Source: Aradus depressus
Taxonomy: Eukaryota; Arthropoda; Insecta; Hemiptera; Aradidae
Length of the DNA: 64,000 nt
Assembly: GCA_963662175.1 (NCBI GenBank)
Contig: OY759221.1
Span: 33,912,045-33,976,044, forward strand
Direction of reading: 5' to 3'
The notes under the pieces were generated by a model, which had not been told where the DNA came from, made no database searches, and was given only the letters and a program-made list of their open reading frames with translations. Positions 52,581 through 63,684 of this stretch are shown here, in pieces (positions within the stretch are counted from its first letter, which is position 1; each line of letters opens with the position of its first letter). A program made the position numbers and the translations under genes.

Positions 52581-53160
52581 ATTAAATAGTAATAAGTATG
52601 TAACACTAATATCGCTTATATCTTTGCAACCTTATATTATTAAATAGTAATAAGTATGTAACACTAATATCGCTTATATCTTTGCAACCTTATATTATTA
52701 AATAGTAATAAGTATGTAACACTAATATCGCTTATATCTTTGCAACCTTATATTATTAAATAGTAATAAGTATGTAACACTAATATCGCTTATATCTTTG
52801 CAACCTTATATTATTAAATAGTAATAAGTATGTAACACTAATATCGCTTATATCTTTGCAACCTTATATTATTAAATAGTAATAAGTATGTAACACTAAT
52901 ATCGCTTATATCTTTGCATTTTTATATTTTTAAATAGTAATAAGTATGTAACACTAATATCGCTTATATCTTTGCAACCTTATATTATTAAATAGTAATA
53001 AGTATGTAACACTAATATCGCTTATATCTTTGCAACCTTATATTATTAAATAGTAATAAGTATGTAACACTAATATCGCTTATATCTTTGCATTTTTATA
53101 TTTTTAAATAGTAATAAGTATGTAACACTAATATCGCTTATATCTTTGCAACCTTATATT
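52581..53160. repeat. 58-bp minisatellite, 10 copies
   Basis: ATTAAATAGTAATAAGTATG, TAACACTAATATCGCTTATA and TCTTTGCAACCTTATATT in each unit, with exact 58-base period from 52581. Units 6 and 9 share the same variant (TTTGCATTTTTATATTTTTA), which shows duplication in blocks of three. Almost no other divergence, so a recent expansion. Confidence 0.95.
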
Positions 53161-53609
53161 ATTAAATTTTCAAGGTAGCAACTACAAACAGTATTTCAGT
53201 TGTTAGAAAATGCCTAAAACATATAACTCTTATTTTTTATAATATAATAATAATTGTTATTGTTTAAAGGGATGACCCCTATACAATTGAGTCAGTGACC
53301 ATTATTTTTACATGATTAACATTAACATTTCCAAAACTATAGATTGATCAGCTGAACAATAATGACATGTATAAAGGAACATTTAACAAACTAAATAAAT
53401 AACATAACTAAATAAAAAAGTATAAATAAAATAAGTAATTACAAATTAATAATAATAATAATGTAACAACGACAGGAAATATGTAAGTTGAAATACATTA
53501 TTCATTAACAATGAATGATCTATGTTTCAGAGCGCTGATCAAATAATAGAAAATGTTTGAGATCTCATTCTTTTTATGGGCCAGGGAGTAATGTATGTAA
53601 GTTGGATCG

Positions 53610-54435
53610 GTCTATACCATATGTGGGCAACAACCGGCCCGCTGTAAGATTGGTCCGGCCCGCAAGACCCAATTAAAAAAAAAAAATATATTAAAAATTA
53701 TATTATTTAAAAAATAATAATAGTATCAGTGGGAGGGCGCCGGTAGCTCAGTGGTATGCGTGCTTGCCTTCTGAGCTCAAGGTCGTGGGTTCGTAGCCCG
53801 ACCGAGGCCCTTAGTTTATTTTATCTGGGAGGTAAAATAAACTTAAGCACGCCGTCCTTCGGATGGGACGTTAAGCGATGGTCCCGAGCCTGTACGATGT
53901 CAGGTACTTGTTAAAGACCCCTACCCTAGATGAATAAAAATTTAGGGTAGGCAAAATTTAGGACTCCCACAGTAGAGTCGGGCTCATGTCCACCAGAGTG
54001 ACGAAAGAGCGCTTTGGTAGTAGGCGATATGACCTCGTAGTTAAAGCCCGGGCATGAGTCATAAAACCTAACCTAACCTAGTATCAGTGGAATTAATCCA
54101 AACATCAATGGATTAGTTTCCCAAATTCAAGCTCAAGTGTCTCATTGATTTCGGTGTCGCTACTTAACTTTCGTAGTTTGTAATAATTCCAAATTTCAAT
54201 ATTTAATTATAATATTGTACCTATTTTTTTTCATTTCATTTTGTTATTTTAATAAATTGTATTATAATAACATTGTCTTATTATTTCATGTCTGATATCT
54301 GTCGCTAAAAATTATGAACACTACTTTAAAGTCCGACGTTATTTTATTTTGAACCATCTACGCGGCCCGCGAACGTATTTGCACACTAAAGTTTGGCCCG
54401 CAACGTGTCAAAGGTTGCCCATACATGGTCTATAC
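53610..54435. mobile_element. hAT-like non-autonomous element with 8-bp target-site duplication
   Basis: GTCTATAC at 53610-53617 and 54428-54435 flank an 810-bp element with imperfect inverted ends (CATATGTGGGCAAC and GTTGCCCATACATG) and GC-rich subterminal CGGCCCGC motifs. The 8-bp duplication and GGGCAAC/CGGCCCGC ends are typical of hAT elements. It contains no transposase and carries a SINE-2. Confidence 0.85.
53721..54090 (+). repeat. SINE-2 young copy nested in the hAT-like element
   Basis: TAGTATCAGTGG at 53721-53732 and 54079-54090 is a perfect 12-bp duplication around GGGCGCCGGTAGCTCAGTGG to CATAAAACCTAACCTAACC. The nesting dates the hAT insertion as older than this SINE. Confidence 0.95.
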
Positions 54436-55144
54436 TGACACTCTGAGACAGGATGTGGCTTCTAATGGGGGAGTATAATTTTATATAGTATAATTTTTTA
54501 AATATATATTTATTTAATCACTGAGATAATTTTATTATTACTTTCAGCATTCAACATTTTTGTTACAGATTTAGAGAGTTTGGATTATGCAGCTAGGGCC
54601 ATGAATGCCAGATTTCCTTTGAGATTCCCCACAAATATACATAAGAATCCCAGTTGGTTAATAATATTTTTATTTTTACCTTGGAGACCCATGGCGACGT
54701 TAAGAGTGCCCCGAGGGCGTTCATGAGAGGATTACAGAGAGGATGAAGAAGGGGAGACTTGAAATGAAATGAAAACATTGGCTGCGGACAGGCTGCTTCA
54801 GGGACAAACGGCAACATAACATGAAGCATAAGAAATGTTATTTTATTTTAGGTAAAAAATTTTATTAATAATGTTAATAAGATGTACTGTTTACTTAACA
54901 CAATTTGACATGAATCTTTTGTTTCGATTCTGTAAAATTGTGGTGGTGTTACCAAAACATTTTTCTGAGAAGTAACGATGTGTAGAAAAATATCTTTCTC
55001 TCCATAATATTAAAAAAGTTTTGGCCATAGTGCGAGAGAGAAGGAGCATTATGATTTTTCCAGTAAAGATAGGTGGAGGGAATCGCAATGCTTACAGCAA
55101 ATTTTATCACTTCTCATTCTGTTTTCTGGTTTTAAACTTCAAGG

Positions 55145-55990
55145 AACCATGTCATGTTACGAGGTGTGTTCAAAAAATATCTTTTTCGGGTTTTGAAAAT
55201 AATTTTCTTTATTCGTCTACATCAATGTTATCCGCTTCAAAATAGTCCCCTATTAAATATTATACACTTATGTCAGCGCTTTTTCCAATCCCCGAAACAC
55301 TTCTGGAGCTCGACCTTTGGGATAGCATTTAGGTCTATATTAGTCAGCGATGCGCTTTTAATCTCATCTATGCTTGTGAACGACGGCCCTTTAAGGTTCT
55401 CTTTATTGTTGGGAACAGAAAAAAGTCACATGGAGCCATGTCTGGCGAATATGGAGGCTGGGGCATCATTACTGTGTTTTTTTTGGCCAAAAATTCACGA
55501 ACAAGCAATGAAGTCTGAGCAGATGCATTATCGTAGTGCAAAATTGTTTCGCCACAAATCCTGGCGTTTTTTTCGGATTATTTCACGCAAACGGCGTTGC
55601 ACTTGTAGGTATGTAGTAATCCTTATTCATCGTTTGACCTTGTGGCAAGAACTCATGGTGCACTAGGCCGTTAAAATCGAAAAACATCGTGAGCATGACC
55701 TTCACATTCGACCGCACTTGTCGAGTTTTTTTCGGCCTTCTTGGAAACGCTTATACCATAGCAGACTCATCAAAAGCAATATTTAACATTTCTAAAACTT
55801 TGCTGCACTTTATTCCATTCTTATAGCAAAATTTAATGCAAATGCTCCGTTCATTTTGTAAACAAATAAATAATCACCGATCGTACCAAAACACATGTAA
55901 CCTCTTTGACAGCTGACAGCAGACTAAACATCCGGTTTGGCTAACAATGTACAGAGACTTTTCAGACATGTTTACCAACACAACAATGAA
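55145..55990 (-). pseudogene. Mariner transposase pseudogene, internally deleted
   Basis: Minus strand with several frameshifts. N-terminal piece: CYKNGIKCSKVLEML, YKRFQEGR. It then jumps directly to KKTRQVRSNVKVMLTMFFDF (first catalytic D), GLVHHEFLPQGQTMNK, and later HYDNASAQTSLLVREFLAKK, PPYSPDMAPCDFFLFPTIKR (second and third catalytic positions), DYFEADNIDVDE at the C-terminus. HxDNAxxHTSL and YSPDLAPCDFFLFP are hallmark mariner blocks. The 3' terminus reads TTACGAGGTGTGTTCAAAAA on the plus strand at about 55156. The segment between the HTH and the first D is missing and frames are broken, so it is inactive. 54840-55144 shows no gene. Confidence 0.85.
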
Positions 55991-56936
55991 AATATCGCGT
56001 GAATCGGACTAATACAACCGCACACACCTGGTTTACATCATTGGAAAGAGAAGCGTCTTCTCTAAAGAATAAGCCTAATCTTGATTTAATATACAGTTGC
56101 TATCAAAAATTATTTTGATCCAAAAATCTACCTATTTTGTTTTTTTGGTCCGGATTAAATTGTGAAAAATTTTCTGCGAGGACAGTACCTTTTTTCCATG
56201 GAGTATTAAACAGTTATTTAAGCCGAATCGAATGAAAAAATTTCACTAAAAACTGATTAAAATTTGCGAAGTTATTAGAAGTTTTATTATATTTGTAGTT
56301 TAATTTGAGTGTTGAAAAGCTGAACGCAGTGATGACGTAAGAGACACACTAGGTAATTCTGAACTCAGTACTGCGATATACGTTTCCCTAATAATATGTC
56401 AAACTGGAGTTGTTTTAATAAAGTCGACATACATAACTGCAGATGGCAACTGTTTGTTTAGGGCGTTCTCATTCTGCTTTTACGTCCGGCAAGATTTCAT
56501 GGAGAATATAAGACTCCAAATCATCGGTTATCTTGTATCCGATTGGAAACAATATTGTTCGTTTATTTTGGGTTCAGATCTTTATTATATGACAATAAGA
56601 TCGGAAAATTGAATATTCCAAGTTTATGAAAGAAAATGGGAAGGGATTTTTTATTTTATTTATATCAAATCATGATATGAATTTTAGATCGCTATTTTAT
56701 TATTTGTAGAAATTAAATTAAGGAGTTTCAATACCTTTTTTCAAAATGTTATGCATCATTTGAAATTTATACAATCAAATCTTTAACACTATTTCGTTTA
56801 GCAGATATTACATTATACAATTTTTTCTTCAGTGTTGCTGATTAGGTCTTGGTCTTGATCTTGCAATCATAAATTCTGGTACAAACTCCACATCGAATTT
56901 CTGAACGATTACATAACTTTTCCTATCCTTCGGAAG
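55991..56936. other. No gene seen; HP 3' end at 56884-56932
   Basis: Mostly AT-rich unique sequence. Near the right end AACTCCACATCGAATTTCTG, then CGATTACATAACTTTTCC and CTTCGGAAGTAGG, is a mutated HP terminus into which the next SINE-2 was inserted. Confidence 0.4.
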
Positions 56937-57157
56937 TAGGTTAGGTTAGGTTTTATGACTCATGCCCGGGCTTTAACTACGAGGTCATATCGCCTACTAC
57001 CAGAGCGCTCTTTCGTCACTCTGGTGGACATGAGCCCGACTCTACTGTGGGAGTCCCAAATTTTGCCTACCCTAAATTTTTATTCACCTAGGGCAATTTC
57101 ATTCACCTTGAGCTCAGAAGTCAAGCACGCATATCACTGAGCTACTGGCGCCCTCCG
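56937..57157 (-). repeat. SINE-2 copy with central deletion
   Basis: Tail TAGGTTAGGTTAGGTT, then the 3' half, a jump from CACCTAGGGCAATTTCATTC to the head CTTGAGCTCAGAAGTCAAGC, and CTGAGCTACTGGCGCCCTCC. About 120 bases are missing from the middle. The copy splits an HP terminus, which resumes as GTTCGGAAGTAAA. Confidence 0.85.
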
Positions 57158-57383
57158 TTCGGAAGTAAAAAGTCCCTAGTATTATAATATAGTATTATGA
57201 AGGCGGCCCCTCCTGACCTTGGACCCTAGAGGCCGGGTCAGCCAGCCTACAGCTGTATCGACCTCAGGGCAGACCTCGACCAAACACTGTCTAGAGGACA
57301 CACCGCTCTAGGGACAACCCTAGATATAATAATGAGGTGAAATGGTAAAATGGTGTGAGGGAGTCCTAAATGTTGCCTTCCCA

Positions 57384-58159
57384 GGTTTATTCACCTAGGG
57401 TGGGGGTCTTTAACGAGTACCTGACATCCAAAGGCTTAGGACCATTGCTTAACGTCCCGTGCGAAGGACGGCCAGCTCAAGGTTTATTCACCTAGGGTGG
57501 GGGTCTTTAACGAGTACCTGACATCCAAAGGCTCTGGACCATCGCTTAACGTCCCATTCGAAGGACGGCCAGTTCAAGGTTTATTCACCTCGGGTGGGGG
57601 TCTTTAACGAATACCTGACATCCAAAGGCTCAGGACCATCGCTTAACGTCCCATCCGAAGGACGGCCAGCTCAAGGTTTATTCACCTCGGGTGGGGGTCT
57701 TTCACGAATACCTGACATCCAAAGGCTCTGGACCATCGCTTAAGGTCCCATCCGAAGGACGGCCAGCTCAAGGTTTATTCACCTCGGGTGGGGGTCTTTA
57801 ACGAATACCTGACATCCAAAGGCTCAGGACCATCGCTTAACGTCCCATCCGAAGGACGGCCAGCTCAAGGTTTTTTCACCTAGGGTGGGGGTCTTTAACG
57901 AGTACCTGACATCCAAAGGCTCAGGACCATCGCTTAACGTCCCATCCGAAGGACGGCCAGCTCAAGGTTTTTTCACCTAGGGTGGGGGTCTTTAACGAGT
58001 ACCTGACATCCAAAGGCTCAGGACCATCGCTTAACGTCCCATCCGAAGGACGGCCAGCTCAAGGTTTATTCACCTCGGGTGGGGGTCTTTAACGAATACC
58101 TGACATCCAAAGGCTCTGGACCATCGCTTAAGGTCCCATCCGAAGGACGGCCAGCTCAA
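57384..58159. repeat. 97-bp satellite derived from SINE-2, 8 units
   Basis: GGTTTATTCACCTAGGGTGG begins units at 57384, 57481, 57578, 57675, 57772, 57869, 57966 and 58063, a strict 97-base period. Each unit holds GTCTTTAACGAGTACCTGAC, GGACCATCGCTTAACGTCCC and AAGGACGGCCAGCTCAAG: the central part of SINE-2 in reverse. The left edge (GGAGTCCTAAATGTTGCC) and right edge (CTCCTAGATAAAAAAAACTT) are the normal SINE-2 neighbours, so the array grew inside one SINE copy. Confidence 0.95.
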
Positions 58160-58289
58160 GACTTATTCAACTCCTAGATAAAAAAAACTTAGCACACGCG
58201 ATCTACCTAACTATTAAAAAAAAACTATTAACTGAAAAATATAAATAATAAGATCTACTACATGAGAATTGGGATGAAGACACTTGCGA

Positions 58290-58552
58290 AGAGTTTTTTG
58301 AAAAATAGTTTTATTAAATTGAAAAATGTGTCTACTTATTATAAATTTATCTTGCATTAATTGTTTTATATACTCATATATTGTTAATTATTTATTTGTT
58401 CATTTTTTATTAATTTCATTTTACTTTTTTTAATAGTTTAATAGTTACTACTAATCATAGGTGTGTTAGACCCAAGTAGTTATAAATCTTATCTTAATGT
58501 ATAAATTCTTTTGACGTATCCTATTACCATGTATTGGTTTAACGGAAATAAA

Positions 58553-58586
<34 letters not shown>

Positions 58587-58590
58587 TAAA
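58290..58590 (+). repeat. About 300-bp AT-rich repeat, copy 3, with TTA microsatellite tail
   Basis: AAGAGTTTTTTGAAAAATAG through TACCATGTATTGGTTTAACG and GAAATAAATTTTATTATTATTATTATT. It matches the body and tail of 43540-43885 closely but lacks the hammerhead-like head. The microsatellite tail suggests a retroposed element. Confidence 0.7.
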
Positions 58591-59047
58591 AAAAACTGCA
58601 AACATTCTATGAAAAAAAAAGTTTTTTATTTATATGTAGAGTGAGTTTTACTAGCTTTCCTTTAATATTTCAGGAAAAAGTAAGTAAAAAATGTTGTATT
58701 CGTAATATCTGCACTTGATAGGTGAGAACCGGAAGGCAGAAAAAGGTAAAACAGGCCGAGGATGTCGAGGTAGGAAATAGACGAAGTATACCAGGCGGAG
58801 TATGGGGTGGCAGATGCAGGGAGATATCCCCGGAAAACAAAAATCAGGGAGAACATTTGTGGGGCCAAGAGAAGCCCTAAAGTGGGTGAATCCTGAATAA
58901 TAAAATATTTAAAGATACCAGGCGAGGTCGAATGTCTACTTTTTATGAAACCCAAGGAGTAGTAGAAATATTTTTAAAGCCAAAATTTACATATATACTC
59001 AAAAATAAATAACAATAAAGCAGGATACAGTATCTGGCCCATGTAGT

Positions 59048-59128
59048 GGAGCAAAATCAGTCTTGACCTTGATCTTGCAATCATAGCAGTGTCTTGGTCT
59101 ATGTGTTGCAAAATGTGCAAGACCAAGA
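59048..59128. repeat. Small inverted repeat
   Basis: AGCAAAATCAGTCTTGACCT and its near complement CAAGACCAAGACTGATTTTGCT (ending at 59139) flank GATCTTGCAATCATAG. Part of the same phrase (CTTGGTCTTGATCTTGCAAT) occurs at 56848, so this is a piece of a dispersed foldback element. 58591-59047 otherwise shows nothing recognisable. Confidence 0.45.
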
Positions 59129-59249
59129 CTGATTTTGCTTTTGAAAATAACATGTATGTATAAATTTAAAAAAAATATGTAGGTAAAGTAAATAATAAAT
59201 TTAAGTACCCCCAATCACTTCAATCTTGTTGGCCAATTTAGCTGAAAAT

Positions 59250-59340
59250 CAGGGTTGGAAAACTTTAAATTTGTGTGAAAACTCAATTCTGATTGGTTAC
59301 ATAACTTCCCATATACTTTGTGTAGGTGCGGAAGTAATCA
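59250..59340 (+). repeat. HP repeat 3' end
   Basis: ATCAGGGTTGGAAAACTTTA, GTGAAAACTCAATTCTGATT, GGTTACATAACTTCCC and a mutated hairpin TATACTTTGTGTAG. Confidence 0.6.
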
Positions 59341-59343
59341 TTA

Positions 59344-59580
59344 TCATTATATATATAAAGCTGAAAATGTCTGTGCGTTGTACCGCTATAACTCACGAAC
59401 GGCTTGATGGATTTGATTTGTAGTAACGCTAGCTACAGTTGAAGGACTATAAGCCTTATTCCGTATGAATAATTGAAAATTATAACATCATTAATGTACT
59501 GTCGAGGAACTTAATAACCTTATAGGAGATATTGGGAGAAAAGTCAAAGTTCCCCGGGCAACGCCGGGTATTACTGCTAG
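59344..59580 (+). mobile_element. Short non-autonomous Helitron D
   Basis: 237 bp: TCATTATATATATAAAGCTG at the start, ACTCACGAACGGCTTGATGG, GGACTATAAGCCTTATTCCG, and CCCGGGCAACGCCGGG, TATTACTGCTAG at the end. Flanked by A and T. Essentially only the two ends of Helitrons A-C joined. Confidence 0.85.
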
Positions 59581-59935
59581 TAAAATAATATATAAACTAT
59601 TATAAAAAGAGTTTTTCTTATTATGAAAATTCACACAATATTATTACTGTCGATATGATCCTTGAGGTAAAGACGACGGAGCTTCAGAAAAGGGGAGTCG
59701 TGAGTGGGGAAAAATGTCAGAAGTATCTAAAATAAAAATCGAAAGACTTCTTTCCTGAAGTCATCGATAGGTTAAAGGTCACATCGAGATATCTTATCTG
59801 GCCATAATAGCGCATTGACAAAAGTCGATATTCCTTACATCGATTCGACACCATTAACGAGCTCTTCTTGTCCCGTCGATTTGCCAAGTATGCCAATGGC
59901 ATGGCCTCAAACTTTGAATCATTTTGTTTGTTTTC

Positions 59936-60272
59936 TGTGACTTATGCCCTGGCTTTAAATACGAGGTCATATCGCCTACTACCAGAGCGCTCTTCTGTCG
60001 CTACGGTGGGCATGAACCAGACTCTATTGTTGAAGTTTTACACCTAGGTTTAGTTACCTAGGGTAGGGGTCTTTATCGAGTACCTGACGTCGTACATAGC
60101 TTAAAGTTATATCCAAAGGAAGGCGTGCTCAAGGTTTTTACCTCCCAGATGAAAAATGAAATCGGCCGGATCTTGAGCTCAGTAGGAAAGAACTCTACCT
60201 TTGAGCTACTGTGGGAGCCGTAAATATTGCCTGCCCAGGTTTAGTTGCCGAGTGTAGGGGTCTTTAACGTTT
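59936..60272 (-). repeat. SINE-2 relative, diverged, plus adjoining partial copy
   Basis: CTTATGCCCTGGCTTTAAAT to TTGAGCTACTGTGGGAGCCG, with CACCTAGGTTTAGTTACCTA in the middle (same subfamily as 39565). From 60208 a second fragment (TATTGCCTGCCCAGGTTTAG) begins. No gene was seen in 59581-59935. Confidence 0.7.
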
Positions 60273-60374
60273 TTTTTCCGAATACATATTTGCGATCTGT
60301 GTCGATATATTGGAAAGCTAATAAGAAATAAATAAATAAATAAAAATACCTCGATTTCAGCTTATGCCGTCAGC

Positions 60375-60515
60375 ACAAAATTTAGGGTAGGCAAAATTTA
60401 GGACTCCCACAGTAGAGTCGGGCTCATGTCCACCAGAGTAACGAAAGAGCGCTCTGGTAGTAGGCGATATGACCTCGTAGTTAAAGCCCGGGCATGAGTC
60501 ATAAAACCTAACTAA
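60375..60515 (+). repeat. SINE-2 3' half
   Basis: AAATTTAGGGTAGGCAAAAT to GGGCATGAGTCATAAAACCT plus AACTAAA. 5'-truncated and very close to the young consensus. Confidence 0.9.
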
Positions 60516-60604
60516 ATTTATAATTAAGGCGCGGTAAATTTCTTTTTTGAGGCGCTATAACTTTTGTCGTATTAATTTTATTTTGAAACTGAGGACTTAC
60601 TCAT

Positions 60605-61225
60605 CATCATCATAGGCGCTACAGCCCATCAAGAGCCTTTGCCTCCTCCAGGAAATGTCCCCATGCAGCTCTGTCCTGGGCCACTCTGCACCAGCCCACC
60701 TCACCAAACCACATTGCGTCTCCGTTCACGATCTCCAGCCATCTTCTTCTGGGTCGTCCCACTTTTCTCCTACCCTCCGGTGTCACATTAACGTTTCCTG
60801 GGTAAAAGGTTCTCGTCCATCCGTCTTACATGTCCAGCACAACGGAGTTTGGCAACTCTAATTCAGTGCGACACTTTAGGCTCTGTTTAGTCGGATGCGC
60901 CAGACGCCCTCCTCCTGGGTGTGACCGAAGATCCTGCGGAGTATTCTCCTCTCGAACATGTCAAGACACTTATCATCCGCCCCGGTGAGGATCCACGTCT
61001 TCGACCCGTATGTCAGCACTGGCCTCATAAGTGTCTTGCACAGCAGCACTTTCGTGTCCCTGGGGAGGAGCCGGGACTGGAGGCCATAGTAACTCCGGCT
61101 GGCCGCCAGTATCCGCCGGCTCACCTCTGCGCCCACATCATTGGCCCGGTCTATATATGAGCCCAGGTAGACAAACCCCTTAACCGTCTCGAATGCATAC
61201 TCGGCAACTTGAAGAGGGTTTAAGT
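60605..61225 (-). pseudogene. RTE-like LINE ORF2 C-terminal region
   Basis: Long minus-strand coding segment ending inside the element. From the left of the protein: RDLNPLQVAEYAFETVKGFV then YLGSYIDRANDVGAEVSRRI; LAASRSYYGLQSRLLPRDTK; LLCKTLMRPVLTYGSKTWIL; DMFERRILRRIFGHTQEEGV then WRIRLNRA and a stop at 60876. Beyond the stop the family continues in the other frames (LRCAGHVRRMDENL-type and GRPRRRWLEIVNGDAMWFGE, then GWCRVAQDRAAWGHFLEEAK). This order (FxYLGS, YGL, KTLIRPVLxYGxETW, FERxILRxIFG, GRPxxRW) is that of the post-RT region of RTE-like elements. The catalytic RT core lies upstream and is absent. The least decayed LINE in the window. Confidence 0.85.
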
Positions 61226-61231
61226 CTCTAT

Positions 61232-61611
61232 CGTAGTCCGGGGGGAGTCAGATCAATACGATGATGAGGTGTTCTACCTATACTCCCCCCTCCCAAGGAT
61301 GCTAAGAAGGCAACAAGTGTCAGAGAAGGGGGTTCTACGATACACCATACTACGGAGAGGACACCAACTGGAAGTTGAGGCCGTAACCCGGATATCGATA
61401 GAGCAGCGTAGTCCGGGGGGTGTCAGATCAATACGATGATGAGGTGTTCTACCTATATTCCCCCCTCCCAAGGATGCTAAGAAGGCAACAAGTGTCAGAG
61501 AGGGGGGTTCTACGATACACCATACTACGGAGAGGACACCAGCTGGAGGCTGAGGCCGTAACCCGGGGGTCGATAGAGCAGCGTAGTCCGGGAGGGAGTC
61601 AGATCAATACC
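61232..61611. repeat. 175-bp tandem repeat, just over two units
   Basis: CGTAGTCCGGGGGGAGTCAG, ACGATGATGAGGTGTTCTAC and AAGGCAACAAGTGTCAGAGA recur at a 175-base period (61232, 61407, and a partial third at 61582). It directly adjoins the upstream end of the LINE fragment. GC-rich. Whether it is part of the same LINE (untranslated region) or a separate satellite is not clear. Confidence 0.85.
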
Positions 61612-61937
61612 ATGGCACACTCTGGTGGCCTAAACATCAAACAGGTAGAAGTGTGTCAGGTAATGGCTATTGGGAGGTGTGATTAGATCATACATTTAGG
61701 GCTTGAGGAAATTGGACACAAATTAAGCCAGTGTTCTTGGATGAACCTTAAAAAAAAAGTCGGTGAATCACCCAATGTACACCGGGACTTCTGAATATAT
61801 ATATTTTTTTGGGTGCTCCTGATCCCCTGAGGGGTCGGTCACATCACCTTATTATATCGTCGGGGAATGGGTAATCTTCTCCGGTTTATTTACCATAATT
61901 TACAAAATTATACTTGTTGCTGTGGACGTCCTTGGTT

Positions 61938-62035
61938 TTCAGCGCTTTACGCCGAGTGAGCTCGGGATCTGTCGGGGGGTTCTGTTCTGGCTACTTCCCG
62001 GAGCCTGGGGCAGCCGCCGCAACGCCTGTCGGCTG
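61938..62035. repeat. GC-rich dispersed block (copy 2)
   Basis: CAGCGCTTTACGCCGAGTGA, GGATCTGTCGGGGGGTTCTG, GGCAGCCGCCGCAACGCC as in 37240-37345. On both sides are HP fragments (GTCGGTGAATCACCCAATGT at 61760; TCTAAATTTCGTGTTGATAC at 62051), so it appears to be inserted into, or captured by, an HP repeat. Confidence 0.55.
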
Positions 62036-62724
62036 TCTTCTGAATCGTCATTCTAAATTTCGTGTTGATACATTCATTACCCAAGCAATAATTGAGGGGT
62101 TGACGCGAAAAAGGATCTAAACGCCAAAATAACACTTCCTTCCTCTGCCATGTTGAGAACTACAGGTGGCTGTTAGAACCTTCTTCCATGAGGCTCAACG
62201 CTGACGTGGGCTCAATACTACCAACTGCTGCTGTAACGGCAAAAAAAAAAACTTCCCTACACAGTCCCTAGAGACCTATAGAACCTTATTCCACAGAAAT
62301 CTCATTTTCGACTAAAGTGGCGCTTAGAACCTTTTTCGCGTCAACCACTCAATTATTATTAGGGTTTACTGATTACAATTTTCCTTATATATTATTATAT
62401 ATAAATATATTGAGAGAAAGTTTGTTTATGTATTTGGGATAATCTCAAAAACTAACCGATATGGATAATTATTTCCTCGTTGGTAAGTATTTTTTCCGAT
62501 GGACATAGGCTATACATCATAACGCTTTATGAAGGGAGCTGAGCAGACATGGTAAAGAGAAGCAAATCGGAGGAGAAACGGCCGTCTAGGCGCCATTTAT
62601 TGAATTCGCTGCCTAAATCATTGAAGATTTATCAAAATTATGTACGGAGGAATTGTTGGTAATAAAAAGTTCGCGACAGTATATACCTATCTATAACAGA
62701 TAATTTTCAATAAGAGTTTTTATC

Positions 62725-63084
62725 ACTATATATAAATCTATAGTTTTATCTGTCCTTGCGTTTGTAACAAGTTGGCGCGAAAACTACTGAATCGATTTTA
62801 ATGAAATTTCATATACAGCATTATTATAAACCGAATTGAGTCATAGGTTTATGTGGGGTCCCAAAGTTCCCAACGGTAGAGGGGGAAGGCAAAATATGAA
62901 ATGAATTTCTTCAACGGTTGACTTTTTGAGGTTATTGTATAAAATCAAAAATGTAGCTAATCAAATTTCCAACGTTTGATTATCTGAATATTAATCTATA
63001 GATTAGGGGGTGGAAGGAGGTTATTTCCAACTTAAAGTTACTACCTTTTTTAAGCTACTCCGGGCAAAGCGAGTTAACCTGCTA
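62725..63084 (+). mobile_element. Degenerate Helitron-like repeat
   Basis: Begins TATATATAAATCTATAGTTT and TGTCCTTGCGTTTGTAAC. ATGAAATTTCATATACAGCA and GGTCCCAAAGTTCCCAACGG are related to the Helitron A internal unit. It ends CTCCGGGCAAAGCGAGTTAACCTGCTAC, a mutated hairpin plus CTAC in place of CTAG. An older relative of Helitrons A-D. 62105-62724 has no supported gene. Confidence 0.45.
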
Positions 63085-63252
63085 CGTATTTTATGGGGTA
63101 TTTTGAAAAGTACCTTGAAAAGTCGTAAAATGTCTAAATATCTAATCCAAAATATCTAATTTAAAAATATCATGGTGTATAATATCTAATATATCATATA
63201 TAATACGTATAATACTTAAATATCATATTCTATAATAGGTAAAACTTAAATA

Positions 63253-63601
63253 TATTCTGTAATATAGAGGGCGCCGGTAGCTCAGTGGTATGCGTGCTAG
63301 CCTTCTGAGCTCAATGACGTGTATTCGAAACCCGACCGAGGCCCTTAGTTTATTTTATCTGGGAGGTAAAAAAAACTTAAGCACGCCGTCCTTCTGTACG
63401 TTAAGCGATGGTCCCGAGCTTGTACGATGTCAGGTACTCATTAAAGGCCCCTGCCCTAGGTGAATTAAAATTTAGGACGCCCATAGTAGAGTCGGGCTCA
63501 TGTCCACCAGAGTGACGAAAGAGCGCGCTGGTAGTAGGCGATATGACCTCGTAGTTAAAGCCCGGGCATGAGTCATAAAACCTAAACCTATTCTGTAATA
63601 T
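63253..63601 (+). repeat. SINE-2 full-length copy with 13-bp target-site duplication
   Basis: TATTCTGTAATAT at 63253-63265 and 63589-63601 flank GGGCGCCGGTAGCTCAGTGG to CATAAAACCTAAACC. Perfect duplication. Confidence 0.95.
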
Positions 63602-63684
63602 CGATTTAATAATATTGGTCGTTAAAATAATTATCATGACTCACTTAGTTCGAAATGGAATGTTTATACCCAGTTCAATACGAC

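Noticed and set aside
55154..55666. 170-codon plus-strand frame, the longest in the window
   Set aside because: Antisense shadow of the mariner transposase pseudogene; the minus strand carries the recognisable catalytic blocks.
56940..56956. Interstitial telomere sequence
   Set aside because: The TTAGG units are the tail of a SINE-2 copy, not a telomere or fusion point.
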